A stretch of DNA of 64,000 bases, taken from NCBI GenBank assembly GCA_012934845.2, contig WNNJ02003646.1, positions 44,966-108,965 of the forward strand, given 5' to 3'. The position numbers were made by a program, and so were the translations under genes. Shown piece after piece: positions 1 through 12,700 of the stretch (the first letter of the stretch is position 1; every line of letters starts with the position of its first letter). This DNA comes from Pomphorhynchus laevis. Taxonomy: Eukaryota > Acanthocephala > Palaeacanthocephala > Echinorhynchida > Pomphorhynchidae. The notes under the pieces are model-generated. The model had not been told where the DNA came from and did no database searches. It worked only from the letters and a program-made list of their open reading frames with translations.

Positions 1-632
1 ATTTGATATTTCAGCATTACATTGTCAAGGCCAATATGAGAAGTAAGGGTACTTCTTTCAGCAAACTACTTGTCAGATTATTTAAACTATATATTTACAT
101 TGAAATTTCGATTGGAAAATGTGCGACTACGCCGTGCATGACAAAGCGAACGAAACAGTACCAATTTATCAGATTAAAATTTGTCATGATGTGAGTTAAG
201 ATATATGGAATTGAGTTATGAATGGAGTGTGTGATAGCTGGTTTCTGCTGCGAAATCATCCAGTATAACATGACTAACTTTTAAAAAAGCTCCGTTCAGA
301 TGCGATATGGGAAGGAGCCGTTTCAGATATTGCGAGTGGAAGCCTTCTAAAAGATTTATCGCGAAAACTCAATTAATACACTGGCGATATTTTTGTGAGC
401 ACAAAAAATATATTATCATAAAATATATTATATTTTATATTATATATAAAATATAATATAAAATATATTATATTAAAATATAATAAAATATATAAAAATA
501 TAGCAAGCGCAATTTAAATGAATTCATTAAAGTGTTTGAAATATGCAAAGTGCTTAAATATAGTCAAAGTGTAAATTTTCTAGATTTAACATTTGGATAG
601 TATTTACAAAACAATACTAAAAGTAAAATTAC
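1..632. other. AT-rich intronic sequence, nothing else seen
   Basis: Presumed downstream intron of the transporter. It holds a low-complexity AT block at about 405-500 made of repeated TATATTA/AAATATA. No exon encoding the missing twelfth helix was recognised on the minus strand. Confidence 0.5.
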
Positions 633-758
633 CCCAGAAAGGCGGTCCAAGAATAGTTGCAAAAGCTTGAAAGTACAACACTAGACCAAAAGCTTGTGAT
701 AAATTGACAGAACCAACAATGTCAACCAAGACGAAACTTGTAAGCGTAATGTATCCAG
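633..758 (-). CDS. MCT-like gene exon 5 (helices 10-11)
   Basis: 126 nt, phase 1 to phase 1. After the acceptor TTTAAAG it reads AGYITLTSFVLVDIVGSVNL then SQAFGLVLYFQAFATILGPPFWG, a close match to the helix 10-11 region of SLC16 proteins. The donor is GG|GTAATT. The single G carried from exon 4 plus CT here makes the alanine codon, so the phases agree although the exons are 19.6 kb apart. No following exon was found in 1-632. Confidence 0.82.
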
Positions 759-3700
759 CTTTAAACATAAAATCAATTTTAAACAACGAATATCAAGTAA
801 CTTTCTAATTAGAAAAGTGTACAGGCAACACGCAAATGTTAGCGTGTTGATATTGCATTTAAAAATGCATTATCAGAGTTCTAATGGAATATTTTCATCG
901 TAGAATATTTACAATTGCGTTAATTTTTTCAAAGTAAAAAATTGGCCTCGCAACATTCCCGGTGGAGAATATCTACAAAATCAGAAAATTATTGACTTAA
1001 TAAAAGAAAATATTTACGTGATACTAATCAATCATGGTCTTTATCAAAATCACAAATTTGTTCTCTTTTTTTGTATTAACCATCCTTAAATGTTGTGGGC
1101 GGCGTCTAACAAGCTTGCGATAAATGTTTCGAAATGAAAACACATGCGTATTATTAGTAACGCTCGCAAGCAACTAACATCTGTTTGTTACAAATATAAG
1201 GGCTGTATTGTGGAAAGTGTACGCAGTGTTGTTCAAGTTTTCGGAATCAAGAGCTATATTGGTGTTCAAGTTTTCGGAATCAAGAGCTATATTTGTGTAC
1301 AAGTTTTCGGAATCAAGAGCTATATTGGTTTTCAAGTTTTCGGAATCAAGACCTATATTAATAGCTGAAAGGTGAGTTATTGCTTTTGATATAGTTTAGT
1401 TTAGTTTATTAATTTTTTATATTTTATTTTTTTTGTTTTTTTTTTGTTTGTTGTATTTGCTTTTTGTTTCTAATTATTTATTCATATATATAAGTACATA
1501 AGTACAGTTGGAAGGAACTAATTGCCTTAAGCCAGTTGGGAAGAGAAAATCTTCTTCCCAGCTGGAGGAAAATTTAAAAAATATAGAAAAAGAATCTTCA
1601 GTGCAAAAGAGGCTCTTGCCTATAAAGCAAGACTCTTTTGCAATTAAAGTAACATGTAAAGAAAACCATAATCTAAACAAAAAAATAAGAGAGATAGAGA
1701 GGGAAATAAGAAAAACTGTTCGAGGAGAAATCTTCGAACGGTTTTTCAAAAGAGATAATTTCTACCGAATCTCCTTCAAAAGCTTAGCTTTGAAAGATAA
1801 ATTCAAAGCGGCTTTAGTTGGAGAAGAGGGTATAGAAATTATCGACGTTTCTCCACAAGTGACGGCCATCCTTAGGGATGTGCCGTCATTTGCGGAGAAA
1901 GAAGATGTTGAAGAATTCTTACATCAATATGATGTAAGGATTCTGAAAACATGCAAATCATACAATCAATCATATAGTTCCTTTCTTTTGAAGGGAACTA
2001 TATGTAGTTTGAAAAAATTGAAAGAAGATGGAGGCAGCATCTGCAGACATCGAATATCTGTAAAGATATTCGACGAAGACGATGCTGCCTTTCGGTATCC
2101 GCAGTGTTATAGATGTCAGCGATGGGGACATGTTTCGAACATGTGTCGAGAAGTGTCACCGCGTTGCGTCCACTGCGGAGAAGAACACGAAACACAAGCA
2201 TGTGGAAATAAAAATAGGCCGACATGTGCAAACTGTAGGCAACCTCACAAGGCGTACTCACACGTTTGTCCAGAGTTCAAGTCTTACTTGGCCTGGGTAA
2301 ACGGTGAGAACAAGAAGGCTTGTGAGGAAGCTCAGTCCTACCTTAGGGCAGCCAAAAGTCACTCTCTGGATCAACACGCTGGACAAGCAGCGATGCTGAT
2401 CGAGAGAGTACTTACTCTTGAAAAAGAAATGGCTGCCTTAAGGCAGGAAAATGCAAAATTAAAAAAAGATGATGTAATCCACGAATCCGATTTGAAGAAA
2501 TTCAAATCGGAGTTGAACGCAACAACATTACGCAAATACAGATCGTTGAAACAGGAGAAAGACAAGTCATCGATTTCGGTGACTACTTTTAATCGTTTCA
2601 ACGATTTGTCACAAATACAAGGCCCTCAGAATGAGGACAATAATATGGACTATTGTTCAGTAGTATCGACTGATTCTGAGGGTCTTTCGATTAAAGCGCC
2701 AGGGACTGCTATAAAGATGCTGACGTTACCTGAATCACTTCAGGTGGCGTCGAGTCGGAGGGGCAGTTCCTGGCACAAAGCTTCGAATGCAAGAAAAAAA
2801 ACGAAGAATTGAGTATTCTTCGCTTGAAGACATCTGCCTAATGAGTTGGAATATAGGTTCTGTTAAGAACCTGATACAGTATTTCAGTCTCATACCGGCA
2901 GATGTGCTTCTCTTGCAGGAAGCAAGATCACCCGATCAATCGAGGATTTTTAGCAGCAAGATCGACGACTGCGACACATTTGTGTCAGCAGAAGGTCTCA
3001 GGATGGAACTCTTCATAGTGTCGGTGGTAAAGAAGCGTTTTTGCGCATCTTTACTATCGCATGGCACTATCGAAGTAGGTTCACTCCAGCTCCTCCGGTT
3101 TTTCATCTCTAGACGCCCAGTTTATGAAGCAAATTGTTACATCAAGCTGGGGGCCTGGAGTTCGAAAAAGGGGAGGAGAGAGATTCGATCAATGCTGTTG
3201 AAGATCTTCAATTTGGGTGGTCAATTTTTAATTGGAGATTTCAACGACGACGGTGGGTCTCGGGTGGGCAGCATGATCGCTCCAGCATGGGAGGTCATAT
3301 GTCCCCCGGAAGGGACATTTATCCGTCGTCGCAATGGTTATTGCTCCACGTTAGATTTTGCTATGCAAAACAAAAATACAAATTTTAAAATTAAATGGCA
3401 GCAGAATTTGCTGCCAGATACTTTTAATGATGGGCATAAGCTTGTATATTGGTCGTGGAAGGAGGAACTAGTTTTCAAGATAAGATTCCAACCGACACGG
3501 GCCGGTATACAAGCTTTTAATAGATCAATAAGCGAAGTAATGATAAATTTAAATAATAAAGATATTTTTTGTACTATTTTAAAAAATACTTTTAATGAAA
3601 TAATAAATTTTAGTATTTGCAATAATAATTTTATAATAAATAATAATTTTAATTTTTTCGATTGTTTGAATATTTTAGATGAGACGTTGACAAATTTTAC

Positions 3701-6700
3701 AAATAAATTAAAAGAATCAAATTCTCTATTAATTTTAAATAATGAAATTTTTAGTAATGCAAATAAATTTTTAACTACTAAACGACCGCCCAACATCAAG
3801 TACACTCCTAAAGCTCTTCATTTGAAACGTATTCTCTGGGGTTTACGAACGGATGCGAATCCTTCGTGTCAGAAAATCGCTCAAATGGCTCTGCTCAAGA
3901 ATGATATTCAAGAGTTGGAGCAGAGGGAAGACGCTTAAAATTTGCTGTCTTACAAGAATTTTTCAAAGGAATGGTGGCAAACCATTAGGCGAACCACCTA
4001 CCGTTCTTGGAGGGCAGCGGCTTCTAAGTGGATATCCTCTAAGGGTTTTGGGGATGTACTTTATGAAATGAAAATGAAACACCTAGCCAATGCTGAAGGA
4101 TGGACCGAGAGGAAAATGATGAAGATCCGTATGGAACTCTTGTTTTCGACCATCGACAATTCGCAAGAGGACATCACTATCGAGGACATTTTGAGTGCGT
4201 GGCCAGTCGTGCCAAAGACTTCGTCTAACGGGTCTTCGGCATGTGCTGCTGCGACCAAATTGATCGTCGATAGGGTTCGGACGGATATTGCTGCCAAGAT
4301 GCTAGGAGTACCTTTAGCATCTTGGTGTGATATTGCGGTCGGAAAAGTGGTGTTCCTTGCGAAGGGAAGATGGGTGTCGAATGCTAAAGACACAAGACCC
4401 ATAACAATATCTAATAATATTGTTATGGTGTATGAGAGAGCTCTTGCTAGGATCCTTTCCCGATTCTACGAAGATCGTGATATGTTGGGATACCACATTC
4501 ACGGGTTTCGTAGAGGAAGGGGAACTGTTAAGGCAGTAAGGTCCATGCAGAGTTTTCTCACCAGCGATAGACGACCTGCAGTCCTCTATTCGCTGGATGT
4601 GTCGGCGGCCTTCGACAACTTGGGGCATGATGCAATAGTTACAACGTTAACCAGTGATGGTATACCGGGTAATTTGTTGCATCGTGTCCTGAGTATATTA
4701 AAAGCAAGAACTTTCTACTTGGATGATGACGGGGGTAAGTACTATCATCTCAGCAAAGGACTTCCCCAGGGCTCACCTCTGTCTCCTATCATTTATATGA
4801 TAGTGACGAGGGGAGTTCTGGAGGGTCTTTTGGATAGGAACACCCACGCTATCATTTATGCGGACGACATCTTGATCGCATTTAAGAGAAATACTCTGTC
4901 GGATGCAAGGTTTGAAGGGCGAATGAAGTCTGTAATGGACATTGTTGCTCATCGCTTAGCGAAGTTTGGCTTGTCTTTAAACCCAGCGAAGAGCAATTTT
5001 GTTCATTACAGATTTCGGCGTCCTGGAAAGCACACTCGTCTCCTCGATTCTCTTCCAGGGAATCGAAAGCGTCGGGTGCGCATTCTGGGATCCGTTTTCG
5101 AACCACGTTTGCATCCTAGGTCAGATATGGCCAGGTGTTTCAAATTAGTTAGAAAAGGGCTACGTATGTTTGAAAGAGCGAGACGATTAAATGCCGGTTT
5201 GGGTAGATGTGTAATTGTGCTCAATGCGTTTGTATTGAGCGGATTGTACTTCTACTCAAACAATCGCCCTCCAGAACAAAGATATCTATTTTTAAAACGA
5301 TTATTAATTTTAATAAATAAATTTTTTATGAATGAAATTGAAATTAAAAATAAATTAATTAAAAAATATGTTTTATTTTACAATTTGAAAATCAAATGTT
5401 TTGAATAATTTTTTGTTTATCTTGTCTGAAATTTGTTTGATTATTTTTCCAAATTTGGATGGATATATTAATTTTATATTGCGCTTGCCTACAAGTGCTT
5501 TGTCAGAGAAATTAGAGAAATTAAGAAAAGTATAATTAAATGTATTATATCTTCATTTTTTGTCATTGTTTAAATGACAAAAAATATTTTGTTACAAAAT
5601 ATTTTTTATTTTATTGGTAATATCAATTTTATCCAAATTTTGTTTTTTTATGATGATTTTGAATTTTTATTTTTTAGAATTGAATTTTAGCAGTTTATCA
5701 TTTTTAATTTTTGTTTAAAATTCTTATCCTCGACATCCAACCAAAGAAATCTCAATCGAAACCTGCAAAAAGAAAGAAAAAAGAAAAAAGAAAGGAAACT
5801 CGATTGGGGCTCCATACTTGGCTGGGGTCGAAAAAGTCAGAAAAAAAAAACGAAAATATATATGAATTTTGTGTTTTTTACTTTAATAAATCATTAATTT
5901 TAAGTGTATGCGCTATAGCATGTCGAGTAACAAGCGCGTCGGAGGTTCAAAAAATTCTAGTTTTTGCAATTCTGGTGCAAAAAAAAACTGTTTTTTTTTC
6001 TCATGGAAAAGAGAATATTATATCTGTTCCAGACATTATAACCACAGATCGAGACAACTTTATGGTCAATAGTAATACTGTGGTAGCATACTATATGGCA
6101 GCTAATATGAACTCTTCTCAATCAATCAATTCAGCGATGGAAAATGATACTTTGGATAAGGTAATTCCAATTATTAACTCTACCAACCACGTGAGTACCG
6201 TTTTTGTTCCTTCTATCGAAAAAGGGGAACTCCCCCTATTAAAAAACTACAAAACTTATCTATCATTACTTCAACAAAGCCGGTAGAACGTCATTTACTA
6301 TTCAACATTTTTCTGAGAAAGTTCACATTAGAATACCCTGGAAGGGTTCTATTTAACAGTATAAAAATCTTCAATAATTCGATCAGAGTATCTTTTACTA
6401 CACATGATCTCATGATCGCATATAAAAAATTTTTTGATTCATTTCTTTCTAACTCTGGAACACTGGAAATTAAGCCTATACAGGCAACAGTTAAAATCAA
6501 CAACTTTCCGGCATTTCTAGAACAACCTGATCTAGAGAATTTAAAGAAGCTTTACAAACTTTCTACAATCAGGCCTTGAAAATCAAAAACAGGGGAGGCG
6601 CTTCCGGCAGCCTTCGCCTCCTGTGATCTCGAAAATGCTCAGATCCTTTGCTTGAACACGGTTAACCCCTTTATGGGGTATAACCTCAAATTTATGCTTA

Positions 6701-9700
6701 TTGATTCCAACTGCTTAACATATCCACAATGTAACAACTGCCACAAGTGGGCGCATTGGGCATCCACTTGTAAGGAAGAAAGGTGTTGTGGGGTATGCTC
6801 AAAGGCAGACTGTCCTTCATTGGTGGAGGACATCAAATGTATTGAATCCTCTATATGCAAGAATTGCGGCGGTGACCACCCAGCGTGGTCCCGTCGTTGT
6901 CGATCCTTTATGGAATACAGGAATAGGCACTCTGCCTCTATCTCTGAGTCTAAATCTTTTGTCAAAGCAGCGTCGGATCCACCTGTAAACGACATAATGT
7001 CGAGTAAAGATATCTTATTTTTATTAGACAATAATAAGAAAGTAATCCTTGCTCAGTTACAGCAAATGATTCCTCCCTCGCTTGGAGAGTTTCCGGCTGC
7101 TCCGTCTTCCCCTGGAGTTACAGTTACACCTAAATCAAAGAAGAGAACCGGGTCTGCTCGGACGGTTCCTCCAAATAAAATGAGTAAGCACCATTTCGGC
7201 CTGAGAGATGAAGATATCGCCCAGGGTGTACTGACCCCTGATAGGGCTGGTGGTGGGAAGGGCAACCTTCCCACTCCTGGCTCTGTCTAGGTCGGCTACT
7301 CCCGTCTCAACTAATCTATCACAATGGTGAGTAAGCCCGAGCCTTTTTCACTGAATATTCTTCAGTGGAATTCGGGAGGTGCTTCTGCCCTTAGGCTTCT
7401 ATCTGGTAGAGACGCAGATGTTATAGTCCTTCAGGAGACGCGGTCTATCCGTATCCCCCAGGACATTACTCGATTTATCCCTAAGCAAATTTATACCCAC
7501 TATACTCCGTATATAACCCCGCCTAACTCCTCTTCATCTCAAGGACTCTTGACCTTAGTTAAATGCTCTTTAAGGTCTTCCCTCATTTTAAACTTCTCGT
7601 GTCCAGCCCTGTATTGTTTAGTTATAGCACTCGTTAAAAACGGTAAACACCTCAGTCTAGCCATCGTCTATATTCGTCCGGGAGAGATTCACAAGAACCG
7701 TGACCTCCTGGATGGGATAATTGATGGCGGCTATGACATGGTACTTGGTGACTTCAACGACAGAACTCTTCGTTGGATTAATGAGGCACTTCGCAGAGCC
7801 AGAAACGGTTATCTTATTCATAAACCACCACCCCTCCTTTCATTGCACATCAACGAATTCTCTCCTCGACTTATTATTGCTCCATGAGAAGTGGTTGCTT
7901 AAACCCTTCTGCACGGAGCAATCGCGGCAACATCTGTCCACCTCTCATGACCTGATTCGTTGGCGGATAGAAGAGGATTCCCTGCTTCGTAGAAGATTCC
8001 ACTTTGATCCCATCAGGGTGGCTGTCTTCCGAGCAGCTATCCAACGCTTCCCCCGAATTGGCAATGAGAGTTTAACCGGATTTAATTCCTATCTCTCTTC
8101 GCAAGCCACCGCGATTTTATCGACTACCTATAAAGGTCACATTCTCAGTTCCACTCCGACAAAACTCAGGGTCTTGTCCAAACTGTTGCATCTCCCAAAC
8201 CTCTCTTCATCTGCCAAACAGACGCTCTCGATAGAATACTGGCGTACCAGATACTGGTTCCAGCTGAGCAAAGATAAGTCGAGCATTGCTCGTCTTAACC
8301 CTTCTCAGTCTTCCTTCTGGAAGATATTCAAGAAAGAGAAGTTTGTTTGTTGGAAGGATAGAGCATCCAGGTGGATCGGAAGTATTGGTCTTGATAGAGT
8401 TTTGGAAGAGTCACTATCCCTACACAACTATGGAGCCGCTCAATCACCGCAACCAATCCCGCCTTGGGGAGACTTCAGGAGTAGAGATATATCAGTTCCA
8501 GAAATTCTCAATGCCTGGGGGCCTCTTCCGGGCACCTCCAAAATCGTCGCTCCACTCTCTTCTCGTGTATGTCAGCTTTTGACAGCCGATCAAAGAAGGG
8601 ATGTGGCTGTCATAACGCTATTAGCCACCCCATCCGATGTAGCCGGCATCAACATTAGCCGTAGAATTTTTATTCCAAAGAAATATCTGGTCTCATGTCC
8701 TAAAGACCTGCGGCCCATTTCGATTCAAAATTCCCTCGTTTCGATCTACGAAAAAGCGCTTGCGCGTAGAATCCGCGACCATTTAAGTAGGCGTAACTTA
8801 ATCCCACCTGGTTTCCATGGGTTCGTCAAAGGTCTCTCGGTCCATTCAGCAGTAGGTGAAGTGCATCAGTTCTGTCGAGAGAATAGCACTCAACTTGTTG
8901 TGGCTGTTTTTCTTGACTTTTCTGCTGCATTTGACCGCATCTCCATTCCTTTTGTTATCTCTTCTCTCAGGTCCCTCGGGTTGCCTGCGAGAATTGTTAA
9001 CAGGGTGGATATACTGTTGTACACCAAGCGATTTTATTACGAAGACGACCCTGATGCGCGTCAGTTCTACACTATTACGGGTGTGCCTCAAGGTTCACCT
9101 CTTTCTCCTGTCTTGTATCTTGCTGCCTCCATAAACCTCTTTAAAATATTTAAGCAGCGTGATCAACGTCTAGTGGTGTACGCTGATGACACTACAGCTC
9201 TGTTCTCTGGACGCAGGTGTAAGGACGTAGTCTCTAACATCAGCCGTTTCTTTTTAAGATTAAAAGACCAGTTACCCAGCTTTAATCTTATTCTAAACTC
9301 CGCCAAATCGCAGGTGGTTGTCTTTCATGGCTCCCCTGCGACGAAGAAAAAGCTTAAGAGACTAGCACTCTCTGCTCTTGCCTCCTTATTTGCCTCTGAT
9401 CCACTCCCCACATTCACAAGTCGAGTAAAATACCTGGGGTTCACTGTTTCGGTGAACTGGTCGGCGAAAGCTGACCTGGATAGACTTAAACGTATCCTGA
9501 AGAGAGCTAGTTGGGCTCTGAAACGGGCCTAGCATCTGTCGTTGAATGGGAATACCCAGTGCGCTTCCGGGGCACTTGGGCTATCTCGGGATTAGTCTTC
9601 TTCTCTAGAGGACGTCCGCCAGAGCAAATACTAAGGTTTCTTAAGCTCCTCATCTCTCGCTTACCCAACATAGTCCGCGCTGACTGGTCTCTTCGAGGGG

Positions 9701-12700
9701 TGAAAGACCCCGGGTGGTTCAGTCGTAAAGCGACGTCTTGGATTGGTTGGGGGGCTTAGATCCCCATGGATTTGAGGCCGTAACTTTGAAGACTGAAGAT
9801 TCTCGAACTGAAGATTGAATGTTGTTGTGCGATTCGATTTGTCTTTCTATCTGACTTGACTTAACTGTTTGTTGTATTGCATGATTGTTATTTATTATTT
9901 AATAAAATCGTTGTTGTTGGAAAGTGTCGATAGTTACAAAGATTTAGGAGTATGGGTTACCTCTAATTTAGTAACCAAAAAGCACACTGAGCAAGCTTGT
10001 GCCAACTCCAATAAAATGATAGGTATGATTCGACGCACGTTTGTTCGCTTTGATCCGACTGCTCTTCGGCCTCTGATTTTAGCACATGTATTGAGTAAAC
10101 TTTTATATGCAGCTCTGGTTGTATACCCACTTACTGTGCATGAACATAAGAACTTAGAGGGTACTTAGCAGGGAAACAAAACTAGCACCAACGTTGGCGT
10201 CGCTGACTTATGAAGACAGACTGAGATCAGTAGGACTTGAGACCGTCAAAAGGACCCGTCGGTGCATGGATATGTGCCTTGTTTGGCATTTATTCCAACG
10301 TCCTTATCACCCTCTTTGGAGTATGGTTCAATTACGTGGTTCAAATGTTCTTCGCGATCATTCTTTAACTATTCGAAGAAACATGGTACATAAATTGGGC
10401 GCGATGCAATTTGATAGAAGAATTGTTGAGCTTTGGAACAACCTTGATGCAGACACCGTTGGATGCAGTTCACTTAGTATTTTTAAAAGTAGACTACGAA
10501 TGGATCAAGCAATGTTTCGTGTTGCATTTCCTTATTTTAATAACTAATTAACTTATTTACGAACTTATTGTGAGCCAGCTATTTGAGCTAATGCTTGTAT
10601 GTTGTTGAATGCATAATAATAATAAATTCAACAAAATATTAAATGTAGTAGTTCCTTTTTTTAGACAAACTTAGAACTGAAACCAATGTGTCACTACCTT
10701 CAAATGGTGACAAAGTTGATTAAAAATTCGATCAACTTTTTGAAGGGGTGTGGAGAAAAATAAAACAAATTGAAGTATCTAGTAAGATCCGTGATCCCAC
10801 TGATATTATTATTCATACAAGGCTAAGCCATAAGGCTATTTTGCCTGATCACAGTTTGAAAAAAAATGAAACTAAAAGATAAGAAACGAAGACAAAGAAA
10901 TCAACAAACAAAAAAAGAACAAATCACTGCAAATATGTTCATGAATCGTTTCTCGTCTTCTTGATGATCCATGTCTTTAATAATTTTTTGAACAAATGCA
11001 GACTCGGGAAGAGGCAATTTCCTCAGGCAGAGAATTCCACATATTAAGTACCTTGTGCGACAGTCTCCAGCATTTTGGATACCTACCATGCCTTGCTTTA
11101 TAGACAGTTTTGCACAGACCTCTCAAAATCGATGAACGTAATGTGATCGAACCACTCGGATAACCGTCTAACCGGTGTACAAGCGTATACATTCCTATCA
11201 AGTCAACAAACAAAAATCGTGATATACGAGCTCATTTCCTATCATACCGACTTTGACGCTTCCTTATCAACACAAAAAACGAATTTATATAAAGCAAGCA
11301 TATCCAATTTTCGCCTGGTATAAAATCACAACGTATCAACGTATCGGCGTAGAACCTCCCTCCGTATCATTAAATTCTACAATTCTCCCTATCATCGACA
11401 ATCTCATTTTCCTAGGCTTCCATTTTGACAACAGACTTTCGCTTAAACCTTTCTTTAGAGATAAAGTACGCCCAACTACATTGATTCTCCGCAACCTTCG
11501 TCAAATTCGTAGATTGATGGATTTGCCTTCATACATGACTCTCATATCTTCTCTCATTTTCTACGGACTTGATTACTGTCTAAGTATATTTTCCAACTCA
11601 CCTAAATCCAATCTTCTTCCTTTACAACGCATCATCAACGCAGCCGTCCGAGTTCTCCTCCGTCTTCGTCGTTTCGATCATATATCCTAGCATCTTGCTT
11701 CTCTCGATTTGCCTACGATTTATTGTCGTGTTCAAATTCGTATTCTTCTCATTGCTTTCCGCCTTGTAACTTTTCCAAACCCTTCATTCCTCAAACTTCC
11801 TTTTTTCGAGAATTCTCGTACTGTGTACTATGCTCTGCGTTCCCGTTACTCCCTTCTTTTACATGTCCCAAACTACTCTACCTACTTTAGCTTCCGCTCC
11901 TTCGTTGTGGCTGCTCCTCTCTCGTGGAATCATCTACCCATTCATATCCGCTAATCAACATCAATGCCGTGCTTCAAACACCTAATCCGTTATCATTTTA
12001 AGATAACGGATTATGATCATTTTATGACTTTTGCAGAATTATTGTTAGGTAAATTAAAAATTAAACAATAACGTAAATATAAATATATGGATAAAATTGA
12101 ATTAATAGAATCCTTAAATATTTTGATAAATCAAAATTATTTAAAAGTAGGGACATCTATATTTAGACAAGTAAAAGGTGTTCCAATGGGTGGTAATAGT
12201 AGCCCAATTATAGCTGACTTGTTTTTAAGCTTTATAGAATATGAATTTGTTCATAACTGTGTAAAAACTAAATCTAAACAATATAAATATATGAAATATA
12301 TGTTTCGATACATTGATGATATATGTGTATTTAATTCTAATAATTTTTATTCAATTAGTGAGCACATTTATCCAGAAAGCCTTATTCTTAACAAAACCAA
12401 TATTAATGATAAAGAAGGTGTATATCTAGATATGAACATTAAATAAACATCAATTAAAACTACTATTAATTTATATCGTAAAGATGACATATTTAAATTT
12501 ACAAGAAACACATTTTTGCATGAGCATTCATGCATACCATATAATATAAAATATAATACATTAAATAATGAAATTTTAAGAATTGCGAACAATTTGTAAC
12601 GATATTGGTTTTCTTCAAAATCATTTAAATAATTTAATAGATACATATTTTAAACTAGGTTACTATAAAAATAACATCAAGCAGAAAATAGTAAAATATA

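Larger units (their letters stand above)
1502..5408 (+). mobile_element. LINE-A: non-LTR retrotransposon of I/Jockey/R1 type, nearly whole
   Basis: Two overlapping open frames in the classical order: gag-like ORF1 with three CCHC knuckles, then endonuclease-RT ORF2. It is the only copy of this family in the window. The ORF1 frame opens at 1502 without an ATG, so the 5' end is cut or its start has been lost. ORF2 has one in-frame TAA. No RNase H motif was seen after the RT. The 3' part becomes very AT-rich, with two hairpins at 5555-5605. It lies in transporter intron 4, opposite to the gene's direction. Confidence 0.85.
5850..9918 (+). mobile_element. LINE-B copy 1, near full length
   Basis: Best-preserved of seven copies. 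It has ORF1 (about 6109-7290), ORF2 (7324-9759) and a 3' untranslated part ending in AAATCGTTGTTGTTG, the same terminus (reverse complement) as copy 5 at about 45080. About two lesions in ORF1 and three in ORF2 make it inactive. It is GC-richer than the host DNA around it. The element is of I/Jockey/R1 type, with a gag-like ORF1 and no RNase H seen. The 5' end is estimated from comparison with copies 5 and 6 and is uncertain by about 100 bases. Confidence 0.85.

Noticed and set aside
3-194. Small plus-strand frame at the left edge
   Set aside because: AT-rich, no family motif, in the intron of the transporter; looks accidental.
1-632. Last exon of the transporter
   Set aside because: No minus-strand stretch resembling the final helix with proper splice sites was found; it is more likely outside the window.
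1144-1368. The 33-bp repeat frame as a host gene with an 11-residue repeat
   Set aside because: The period of 33 keeps any frame open; there is no further coding evidence, and it lies just before a LINE.
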